Source of the DNA: an uncultured Clostridium sp.
Lineage (GTDB): Bacteria > Bacillota > Clostridia > Christensenellales > CAG-138
Length of the DNA stretch: 39,961 nucleotides
NCBI GenBank assembly: GCA_900542285.1
Contig: UQNF01000011.1
Location: 1 to 39,961 of the forward strand
Direction of reading: 5' to 3'
In this document: in pieces, positions 23,617 through 30,607 of the stretch
Layout of the letters: every line of letters starts with the position of its first letter
Position numbering within the stretch: position 1 is the first letter of the stretch
Notes under the pieces: generated by a model
Database searches by the model: none
Seen by the model: the letters and a program-made list of their open reading frames with translations, nothing else
Told to the model about the DNA's origin: nothing
Made by a program: the position numbers and the translations under genes

Positions 23617-25140
23617 ATGACCCGAACGAGCAATTATATTTTCAAACGATTTTTGGCAATGGCATTGACAATGGCATTGGCATTGACGCTTGCGCTTGCC
23701 GTTGTATTCATGTTTGCGGCATGCACACCAACTTCTCCAAGCAATACCCCTCAGAGCAATATCTCTCAAAACAGCACCCCGGAATTAACGGCAGAACCAT
23801 CGCCTACCGTGACGGAAGTTCCCACTCAGCCATACAAAGGAGACGGATCAGAATACATCTATATCATGACTGACGAGAGGGATCGCAGAATGGAGGAGGA
23901 TATCGTTTATTTTGCCGACACCTATATCGATCCTCTTCATGGACACCCGCTTCTTTCGGACAGGAGGACGCTCAAGGAGATCCACAACGCCAGGGCTTTT
24001 AGCTATTCTGATACGGAATTTGAAAACTTCTACGATGAAGCATTGAAGACCGAGTTTGTACGGCGAATAAACGAGCTAATACTCGGTATTCCAACGATGA
24101 GCGACGCAGAGATATTCATTGGCCTTGAGGAAACGGCGGCAATACTCCACGACGTCCATTCACTTATCTCGATACCTCTATATGAAGTGTTTCACCTTGC
24201 GGTGGAGTACTTTCAAACCGATAACGGGAACGAATGCTATATAACCTTCACGGAATGGGAGACAGAAGAGCTGTTGCTCTCGCGGCTTGATGCAATTAAC
24301 GGCATTCCCGTTCCCGAGATCATAGAAAGAATGAAAGGTATAATCTCTTATGAATCGGAAACGTTTCTTACATACTCCGCCTATAATATGCTGATGAACT
24401 GCGATGTGCTCAGACACATCGGCGTGATGGGCAGCGAAAAGACTGCTGTTTTTACTTTGACTGACAACGACGGGAATATGTACGAGCGTGAGGTGAAAGC
24501 CGTTTCCGCCGATACTCCATGGAAGGGGATTGCCTATTATTATTCCGGCACCGGAGCAGACGAAAGCGATATCGGCATTTATTTGATTGACAGCAATCAA
24601 TCCGTAGCCTGTTGGTATACGCTGCTTGCGGACGGCAAAGCTCTGTATGTTCGCTTTAACAGCTGCATCGTTGATGCTGCGATCGACATGTTGCTCGACG
24701 AAGCCTTTGCAGCAGCGGATGAGATTGGTGTACTCGAAAAGGTGATACTTGATTTTCGCAAAAATCCCGGCGGTTATACCGACCTATACGGACATTTCAA
24801 GGACTTGACACGCACCCTCGGCAAGATGGATGTGGATACCTATGTCCTTATTGACAATGGTTCTATCTCCGCAGCAACAGCTGTGCCTGCAATGCTGAAA
24901 CGCTGCCTCGACCGGGTTACCCTTGTCGGCTCCCCTTCGGCGCAGCCAACGCACTTTTTCTACAGAGGCCTTTTCAATTTGCCGAATTCAGGTATTTACT
25001 GCCAGTGTTCCGGCTATTTTGTCGACTTCTATCCGGGCTATGAGGAACCCGCACTGCAGCCTGATGTATTGATTTACCAGACAATTGAGGATTACGCAAA
25101 CGGCATTGACAGCGTATTAGAGTACGTATTAGCGGATTAG
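23617..25140 (+). CDS. S41 peptidase-like lipoprotein
   Basis: A 507-residue exported protein. The signal peptide is built from near-repeats of Met/Ala/Leu/Thr and ends in FAAC, a lipobox with an unusual Phe. A Pro/Thr/Ser linker follows. The C-terminal third has the S41 tail-specific protease core: VILDFRKNPGGYTDLYG (about residues 378-394) and VLIDNGSISAATAVPAMLK, where the serine before AA corresponds to the catalytic Ser. No PDZ domain is visible, unlike CtpA. ATG at 23617 has AAGGAG seven bases upstream; an earlier ATG in frame is part of that site. Substrate unknown; it may act on surface or secreted proteins, or may be a non-processing family member. Confidence 0.8.
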   Translation: MTRTSNYIFKRFLAMALTMALALTLALAVVFMFAACTPTSPSNTPQSNISQNSTPELTAEPSPTVTEVPTQPYKGDGSEYIYIMTDERDRRMEEDIVYFADTYIDPLHGHPLLSDRRTLKEIHNARAFSYSDTEFENFYDEALKTEFVRRINELILGIPTMSDAEIFIGLEETAAILHDVHSLISIPLYEVFHLAVEYFQTDNGNECYITFTEWETEELLLSRLDAINGIPVPEIIERMKGIISYESETFLTYSAYNMLMNCDVLRHIGVMGSEKTAVFTLTDNDGNMYEREVKAVSADTPWKGIAYYYSGTGADESDIGIYLIDSNQSVACWYTLLADGKALYVRFNSCIVDAAIDMLLDEAFAAADEIGVLEKVILDFRKNPGGYTDLYGHFKDLTRTLGKMDVDTYVLIDNGSISAATAVPAMLKRCLDRVTLVGSPSAQPTHFFYRGLFNLPNSGIYCQCSGYFVDFYPGYEEPALQPDVLIYQTIEDYANGIDSVLEYVLAD

Positions 25141-25156
25141 AGTGGCAAAGGTCCTC

Positions 25157-25188
25157 ACCGATTATGATGAAGTAAAATAGTAATCGGT
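25157..25188 (+). terminator. Weak terminator-like hairpin after the S41 gene
   Basis: An 8-base-pair inverted repeat (25157-25164 with 25181-25188) and 16-base loop is followed by CATTTCC, 17 bases after the stop. Confidence 0.4.
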
Positions 25189-25249
25189 CATTTCCTGCCG
25201 CTCATGTCATTATCACCGAATAGAACACGATCGCTCATTTCCGTTTATA

Positions 25250-25278
25250 TTGACATATCCACACGGCCATGCTACTAT
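25250..25278 (+). promoter_or_regulatory. Promoter of the reductase-importer operon
   Basis: TTGACA (25250-25255) and TACTAT (25273-25278) are 17 bases apart, about 100 bases before the start at 25378. An overlapping TATAAT at 25277-25282 is at spacing 21. Confidence 0.65.
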
Positions 25279-25377
25279 ATAATCGGTGTTTGACATGTGA
25301 AATTCTTCGCATCACAAATGAACTCATATGCCGATCACGCCAAACGAAGCATGGGAAAATTCCAAAAAGGAGATAAT

Positions 25378-26313
25378 ATGCTTATGGATAATATGAAGGC
25401 GTTTGAGATTCTGGGGCTTGAGCCACAGAACGGTAAGCTGACGATGGAACAGATAGCAAAGGTTAAGGGCCTTGGCTGTCTGAAGGATAAGCGTTATGAC
25501 AACATTTTTAATGTAAGGGTCATCACTCGCAACGGTAAGATCACAGCCGATGAGCAGAGGGCAATAGCTGAAGCAGCCGAACGTTTTGGTTCCGGAGAAG
25601 TGTCCATGACCGTCCGTTTGACGATAGAGATTCAGGGCGTGCCATATGATAAGATCCCGGAGACCATTCTCTTTTTAAGAGAAAAAGGCTTGGAGACCGG
25701 CGGAACGGGCGCAAAGGTTCGCCCGGTAGTTTCCTGTAAGGGTACGACCTGCCAATTTGGCCTTATCGACACCTATGCTCTGAGCGAGAAGATCCACAGA
25801 GTATTCTATGAGGGATATCACGACGTAGCTTTGCCGCATAAATTCAAGATAGCGGTTGGAGGGTGTCCGAATAACTGCGTAAAGCCCGATCTCAATGACA
25901 TTGGCATCATCGGCCAGCGTATTTTTACACCCGACAGTGAAAAATGCCGCGGCTGCAAGAAATGCGCCATAGAGCTCACCTGTCCGATGAAAGCGCCGAA
26001 GCTTATCGACGGCAAGATACAGATCGACTCAGCTATCTGCAATAATTGCGGCAGATGTATCGGCAAATGTCCTTTCGGAGCATTCGAAAGCGCAAGCGCA
26101 GGCTATAAGATCTGCATAGGTGGCCGTTGGGGCAAAAAGACCGCCATGGGCAGACCTCTTGGAAAAATATTTGCAAGCGAAGACGAGGTAATCGGCGTTA
26201 TCGAGAAGGCGATATGTCTGTTCCGTGACGAGGGTATCAAGGGCGAACGCTTTGCGGATACTATAGCAAGATTGGGATTTGACTATGTGGAAAAGAAGCT
26301 TATCGGCGAATAG
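25378..26313 (+). CDS. Nitrite/sulfite reductase-type (siroheme-4Fe4S) protein with a 2x[4Fe-4S] ferredoxin domain
   Basis: A 311-residue cytoplasmic iron-sulfur protein of the COG2221 type. Residues about 40-105 form the ferredoxin-like half domain. The siroheme/[4Fe-4S] site follows: SCKGTTCQFG (two Cys, four residues apart) and GGCPNNCVKPD (Cys-x3-Cys). A bacterial ferredoxin insert has CRGCKKC...CP and CNNCGRCIGKCP. The C-terminus resembles the family end (GGRWGKKTAMGRPLG). Only one reductase repeat is present, so it is half the length of assimilatory enzymes and close to AsrC. ATG at 25378 has AAGGAG five bases upstream; earlier in-frame codons are not used. The next gene starts inside its 3' end. 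The natural substrate could be sulfite, nitrite or a tetrapyrrole-linked compound; the importer next to it favours metal or corrinoid chemistry, which is inference. Confidence 0.85.
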   Translation: MLMDNMKAFEILGLEPQNGKLTMEQIAKVKGLGCLKDKRYDNIFNVRVITRNGKITADEQRAIAEAAERFGSGEVSMTVRLTIEIQGVPYDKIPETILFLREKGLETGGTGAKVRPVVSCKGTTCQFGLIDTYALSEKIHRVFYEGYHDVALPHKFKIAVGGCPNNCVKPDLNDIGIIGQRIFTPDSEKCRGCKKCAIELTCPMKAPKLIDGKIQIDSAICNNCGRCIGKCPFGAFESASAGYKICIGGRWGKKTAMGRPLGKIFASEDEVIGVIEKAICLFRDEGIKGERFADTIARLGFDYVEKKLIGE

Positions 26314-27259
26314 GCTCCTCTGCGTCTTAATAGCGATTTTATTTTGTCTTTCTGTCTTCGCAGGCTGCTCTAAAGGCGGAGATGTCGCTCCGAACGGAGA
26401 CAGTCTGAGCTTCACCGACGCCTTGGGCAGAGCTGTTACCGTGTCTAAAAAGCCGCAGCGTGTTGCCGCGCTTATAGGCAGCTTTGCGGATATCTGGCTT
26501 CTCTCCGGCGGAACGGTCTGTGCGGCTGCTGAAGATGCATGGGATGATTTCGGGCTGGAGCTTGGCGACGCGGTAAACATCGGCGGAGCGCATTCCCCCA
26601 GCCTGGAAGCTTTGTTCTCAGCGAACCCGGATTTCGTGCTTGCCAGCGCTTCCACCTCATCCAATGTTGAGATGAAAGAGGTGCTTGAAAGTGCAGGAAT
26701 TACGGTCGTTTATTTTGATGTTGACAGCTTTGAGGATTATCTTGCCATGCTGGATGTCTGCACCGATATTACCGGCAGAAAGGACTTGTTTGAGCAGAAC
26801 GGATTGAACATCAAGTCCGAGATTGAAGAAATAAAGGCTGAATTTCAAGAAGCAGATTTGACTGAGACCGAACGCACAGTCCTGCTGCTCAGAGTATCCT
26901 CCACATCAATCAAGGCAAAGGGCAGCAGCGGCACTATCCTCGGCGAAATGCTCCGTGACCTTGGCTGTATCAACATTGCCGACAGCGATACCTCTCTATT
27001 GGAGAATCTGAGTGTCGAAAGCGTTATCCGCCGGGAGCCCTATCATATTTTTGTCGTTACAATGGGCAATGACACCGAAAAGGCAATGGAGAACCTTACA
27101 CGCATGATGGACGAAAATCCTGCTTGGGGCACGCTGAAAGCGGTGCAGGAAAACAGACTGCACCTTATGGATAAAAGGCTGTTCAATATCAAACCGAATG
27201 CAAGATGGGCGGAAGCTTATGAAACGCTCAGCGGAATATTGCTTGAAAAAAAACAATAA
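26285..27259 (+). CDS. Iron/cobalamin-type ABC transporter substrate-binding lipoprotein
   Basis: A 324-residue extracytoplasmic binding protein of the Periplasmic_binding_2 (FecB/BtuF) family. The signal peptide (MWKRSLSANRLLCVLIAILF) ends in the lipobox FAGC. The core begins DALGRAVTVSKKPQRVAALI, then SPSLEALFSANPDFVLAS and, near the end, NPAWGTLKAVQENRLHLMD, all typical of the family. ATG at 26285 overlaps the reductase gene by 29 bases; the ribosome binding site is weak, so translation is probably coupled. Ligand class (ferric siderophore, heme, corrinoid or other metal complex) cannot be read from the sequence. Confidence 0.9.
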   Translation: MWKRSLSANRLLCVLIAILFCLSVFAGCSKGGDVAPNGDSLSFTDALGRAVTVSKKPQRVAALIGSFADIWLLSGGTVCAAAEDAWDDFGLELGDAVNIGGAHSPSLEALFSANPDFVLASASTSSNVEMKEVLESAGITVVYFDVDSFEDYLAMLDVCTDITGRKDLFEQNGLNIKSEIEEIKAEFQEADLTETERTVLLLRVSSTSIKAKGSSGTILGEMLRDLGCINIADSDTSLLENLSVESVIRREPYHIFVVTMGNDTEKAMENLTRMMDENPAWGTLKAVQENRLHLMDKRLFNIKPNARWAEAYETLSGILLEKKQ

Positions 27260-28250
27260 AATTAAATCGCTGTATCTTCTTGGCTTCCTGTTCCTTGGGT
27301 TATCCGCTGTCGCAGGCATCACGCTCGGAAGTACAGCGCTTTCCTTTTCAGAAATCGCCGGGGCCTTTACGGAAGGCTTTGATTCCTCCGCAGGAGCACG
27401 AATATTTGCCTACATACGGCTTCCGAGAACGCTCGCAGCCCTTGTCTGCGGAGCTGCGCTTGCGGTTTCGGGGGCCGTGATCCAGTGCGTGCTTGCAAAT
27501 CGGCTGGCGTCCCCAAGCATAATTGGGGTAAATTCAGGTGCTGGGCTTGCCGTAACGCTTTGTACGGCTCTCGGGATATACGGAGGCTGGAGATTATCGG
27601 TTTTCGCCTTCATCGGCGCATTTGCTGCCGTTATGCTTGTCAGCCTGAGCGCAAGAAAATGGGGCGCTTCACGAGGTACCGTCATACTGATTGGCGTTGC
27701 GATGAACAGTCTGCTTGGTGCAATCTCGGATACTATCATTACATTCATTCCCGATGTCGGCGTGATGAGCAACGATTTCAAGATAGGTGAGTTTTCGTCC
27801 GTGACCTATCAGAAGCTTATCCCTTCGGCAGTAATGATCCTAATCACAATTTTCGTTTTGCTTACTTTAGCGAATGAGCTTGATGTTTTTGCGCTGGGTG
27901 AGGATAACGCAAAGGGTCTTGGAATGAATACCACGCTGATGCGTACTCTGTTTTTGCTCCTTGCAGCACTTCTTGCAGGCTGTGCGGTCAGCATCGCAGG
28001 GCTTTTATCATTCGTGGGTCTCGTTGTACCGCATGCAGTCAGGCGTATTGCAGGCAATAGGTCGTCCCATCTTTTAGGTCTCTGTGCCCTGTTTGGAGCG
28101 TCCTTCGTATGCCTGTGCGATACAATAGCGAGGACCGCATTTTCACCTTACGAAATCCCTGTTGGAATCATCATGGCGTTTCTCGGCGCTCCCTTCTTTA
28201 TATTCATTCTCGTTAGAGGCAAGGGAGGGCATCGCAGTGATCGAGCTTAA
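27219..28250 (+). CDS. FecCD/BtuC family ABC transporter permease
   Basis: A 343-residue integral membrane protein with about ten helices. Family motifs are LPRTLAALVCGAALAVSGAV, NRLASPSIIGVNSGAGLAV, SIAGLLSFVGLVVPHAVRRI and PYEIPVGIIMAFLGAPFFIF. It forms the channel for the ligand delivered by the preceding lipoprotein. Start choice is uncertain: ATG at 27219 has GGAAG three bases upstream and overlaps the previous gene by 41 bases; TTG at 27243 would overlap by 17. The end overlaps the ATPase start by 14 bases. Confidence 0.92.
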   Translation: MKRSAEYCLKKNNKIKSLYLLGFLFLGLSAVAGITLGSTALSFSEIAGAFTEGFDSSAGARIFAYIRLPRTLAALVCGAALAVSGAVIQCVLANRLASPSIIGVNSGAGLAVTLCTALGIYGGWRLSVFAFIGAFAAVMLVSLSARKWGASRGTVILIGVAMNSLLGAISDTIITFIPDVGVMSNDFKIGEFSSVTYQKLIPSAVMILITIFVLLTLANELDVFALGEDNAKGLGMNTTLMRTLFLLLAALLAGCAVSIAGLLSFVGLVVPHAVRRIAGNRSSHLLGLCALFGASFVCLCDTIARTAFSPYEIPVGIIMAFLGAPFFIFILVRGKGGHRSDRA

Positions 28251-28989
28251 AAACATCTCAGCAGGCTATGGCAGGGAAAGGATCCTGGACAGCATTTCGC
28301 TAACAGTACCAAAAGGAAAGCTTGTCTCCATAATCGGCGCCAACGGTTCCGGGAAAAGCACGCTGCTAAAGACTATCGTCGGTATCATTTCTCCCGAATC
28401 AGGCGACATCCTGATAGATGATAAACCTACCACCGACTTGTCGCGCAAGGACATTGCCAAGCGCATTTCCTATCTTTGTCAGGGCAAGAGCGTTCCTGAC
28501 ATGACGGTTGAACAGATGGTGATGCACGGCAGGTTCCCCTATCTTAAATACCCAAGGAAATACAGCAAAATCGATCGGGAGATCGCCGATAGAGCGATAG
28601 AGGAAATGGGTATTTCCGCCCTTGCAGAAAGAACTATGTCATCACTTTCGGGCGGCATGCGGCAAAAAGCCTATATTGCAATGGCGCTCACGCAGGATAC
28701 AGACTATATCCTGCTCGATGAACCAACCACGTTCCTTGATATTTCGGGTCAGTTGGAGCTGATGAGAATACTGCGTGCGCTGACCGATAACGGCAAAGGG
28801 ATCGCCGCGGTCATGCATGACATGCCCCTTGCTTTCAGTTGCTCTGACAGCATAGCAGTGCTGCAAAACGGCCGTATCAGCGCTTGTGATACACCGCAAA
28901 ATATCTGCCAAAGCGGAATTGTCAAGTCGGTCTTCGGGGTCGAGCTTGGATACTGCGCCGAAGGAGATTACTATCACTACAACATCTGA
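28237..28989 (+). CDS. FecE/BtuD family ABC transporter ATPase
   Basis: A 250-residue nucleotide-binding subunit. Walker A is GANGSGKST near residue 36, the Q-loop lies in SYLCQGKSVPD, the signature is LSGGMRQKAYIAMAL, Walker B is YILLDEPTTFLD and the H-loop is VMHDMPLA. The start is GTG at 28237 with GGGAGGG seven bases upstream, inside the end of the permease gene. It completes the four-gene set of reductase-type protein, binding lipoprotein, permease and ATPase, all overlapping. Confidence 0.94.
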   Translation: MIELKNISAGYGRERILDSISLTVPKGKLVSIIGANGSGKSTLLKTIVGIISPESGDILIDDKPTTDLSRKDIAKRISYLCQGKSVPDMTVEQMVMHGRFPYLKYPRKYSKIDREIADRAIEEMGISALAERTMSSLSGGMRQKAYIAMALTQDTDYILLDEPTTFLDISGQLELMRILRALTDNGKGIAAVMHDMPLAFSCSDSIAVLQNGRISACDTPQNICQSGIVKSVFGVELGYCAEGDYYHYNI

Positions 28990-29136
28990 ACTGCCAAAAA
29001 GCCCCGGCGCTGCCGACTGCGACTAATATTATTTCCTTTATCAATTCACTCATCGCGTCGCTCCCCTCGCTGGGGGGCGTGGAGTGTTATTGCAGCAGAT
29101 GAACTATTCGTGCAGCTTCGTAAGGTGTTCTTATAA

Positions 29137-29194
29137 AAACATACCCCTATTGAACATCAACGGTCTGTACTGTTGCTGTCCAAGGGGTATGTTT
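29137..29194 (+). terminator. Long stem-loop after the reductase-importer operon
   Basis: A perfect 12-base-pair inverted repeat (29137-29148 with 29183-29194) encloses a 34-base loop that itself can pair (CAAC with GTTG). It is followed by CGTTATTTTG. It lies about 150 bases after the ATPase stop and 70 bases from the end of the convergent regulator gene. It may be a terminator or a small structured RNA. Confidence 0.55.
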
Positions 29195-29264
29195 CGTTAT
29201 TTTGCGCTGAAAGAGAAAGCTCTTCCATACAACAAATCAAAGATGTTTAAGAATGCCGTATTAG

Positions 29265-30383
29265 TTAAAGATTGGGTGGAATATCCTTTATGTCACAATC
29301 AAGCAAAACCGCACACAGTCTGCTGATAAAGGTTACTACGTTAGTTCTGTTCATGGTGAAGTAGACCTTGTTGCCATCCAGGGTACTGTCGACAAGACCG
29401 GCAACAATGAGTTTATTCATGTGATGATAGACGGTCGTGGACGATACCGAAAACTTATTGGAAAGATCCTGACCATAAGTGGGTTTATCTTTTACGCTGC
29501 AGAGCATTTCAAGTCTGGACTGATCCCCCAAAGATTTTATCTGCCTGATAAGACTTTCGATATCTATTGATACGCTCTCCTGCCGCAGATTCTTCATCAG
29601 TATTCCGAGATAAATTATCAGCGGCTCTGACCCATCATCATAGTCGGGAATGAGCAGAAGTATGGAATTGAATCCCATAATTGTCGGATATATCAAGACA
29701 TTTTCATAAGCGGTTATGTCAACGCTGATAATTGAACGCACATATTCGTAAATATCAAGGCTTCCATCATTAGGTTCGACAAAGCCGTCAAGAATATCAT
29801 TAAACCTGTCATAATGATCGATGATTATCTCCATCGCCGGGCCGAGAATATGTGAAAGTTCTGACACATATTCATAGTAGTGTCGATATGTGTCAAAGAT
29901 CCTCCATTTCGTTTCATCCGGGAAAGGACAGGACTCGGTAAAATCCCAAAACTCTTCTAATGAAAGCTCTGCCTTTGGCTGAACCGTGGTGTAATTGCCG
30001 AATGCAGTGCGCAGCTTTGAACGGATCTCCGCAGGAGAAAACCTGCTCATCCGTTCAAAAAGCTCATCTGCAGTGTCGAAATTCTTATATGCTTCTTCAA
30101 AGAAAATGATGGATGCAGTGGATGTTCCTATGCTGTCCGCACCGTTGATACCTTCAAACTGCTTAAAAAAGAAGTTTAGCCTGTCAATATCGGGAACAAG
30201 CTCGGCAGACAACAGATTGTCAAGTTCAAGGATCGGTACCATCATCGAATGGATTTCTTGGAAACGCTCCGGATAAGCACTTTCGAGTCTAAGCATTGTG
30301 TCAGACACCGATGTGCCGTTTACCCTTCTGTTAAAATATTGAAGCGCTTCCAGCAGTGGATTGATTTTTTTATTTATGAGCAT
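29265..30383 (-). CDS. Large ArsR-type winged-helix regulator
   Basis: A 372-residue protein. The last 90 residues are an ArsR/SmtB-like winged helix: IKSLGDQSRLEMLCSVKDKP, then YGQDLSNKFSVSSTTVYHHM and NKLIVAGLVDSTLDGNKVYF. The first 270 residues are mostly helical, without a recognised family, and are much longer than in metal-sensing ArsR proteins. AAGGGA lies eight bases before the ATG. The gene is divergent from the S8 protease and convergent with the reductase-importer operon, so either may be its target. No metal-binding cysteine pair was seen in the winged helix. An imperfect inverted repeat surrounds its -35 element, fitting self-control. Confidence 0.8.
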   Translation of the reverse strand: MLINKKINPLLEALQYFNRRVNGTSVSDTMLRLESAYPERFQEIHSMMVPILELDNLLSAELVPDIDRLNFFFKQFEGINGADSIGTSTASIIFFEEAYKNFDTADELFERMSRFSPAEIRSKLRTAFGNYTTVQPKAELSLEEFWDFTESCPFPDETKWRIFDTYRHYYEYVSELSHILGPAMEIIIDHYDRFNDILDGFVEPNDGSLDIYEYVRSIISVDITAYENVLIYPTIMGFNSILLLIPDYDDGSEPLIIYLGILMKNLRQESVSIDIESLIRQIKSLGDQSRLEMLCSVKDKPTYGQDLSNKFSVSSTTVYHHMNKLIVAGLVDSTLDGNKVYFTMNRTNVVTFISRLCAVLLDCDIKDIPPNL

Positions 30384-30438
30384 ATAATTATCCCTTTTAT
30401 ATAGTAATTTCGCGTATTTTCACGATACTATGGCAGTA

Positions 30439-30467
30439 AGTTTACACCCCCAAACCGTCTTTGTCAA
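30439..30467 (-). promoter_or_regulatory. Promoter of the ArsR-type regulator gene
   Basis: On the minus strand TTGACA (30462-30467) and TAAACT (30439-30444) are 17 bases apart, about 55 bases before the ATG. Confidence 0.65.
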
Positions 30468-30489
30468 CATTGCTGCGGCCGTTTTGGGG
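30448..30489. promoter_or_regulatory. Candidate operator: imperfect inverted repeat around the regulator -35
   Basis: CCCCAAACCG (30448-30457) and CGTTTTGGGG (30480-30489) pair at nine of ten positions and flank the -35 hexamer of the regulator promoter at 30462-30467. It is about 55 bases upstream of the S8 protease -35, so it could influence both. Confidence 0.45.
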
Positions 30490-30544
30490 TCAATTTTATG
30501 ATTTTTACCATACATTTGTATTTAATTTTCTTTTTATGAATGTA

Positions 30545-30573
30545 TTGACAGCGCTATGGACATTGGGTATAAT
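30545..30573 (+). promoter_or_regulatory. Perfect consensus promoter of the S8 protease gene
   Basis: TTGACA (30545-30550) and TATAAT (30568-30573) are exactly 17 bases apart, 34 bases before the ATG at 30608. Confidence 0.85.
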
Positions 30574-30607
30574 ATAGTCACCATCAAACTAAGGAGGCTT
30601 TTTGACC

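Noticed and set aside
29000..29053. Minus-strand frame starting MSELIKEIILVAVGSAGAF, similar in feel to a fluoride channel or holin N-terminus
   Set aside because: It runs at once into the end of the importer ATPase gene in a meaningless frame and has no ribosome binding site; at most a tiny relic.
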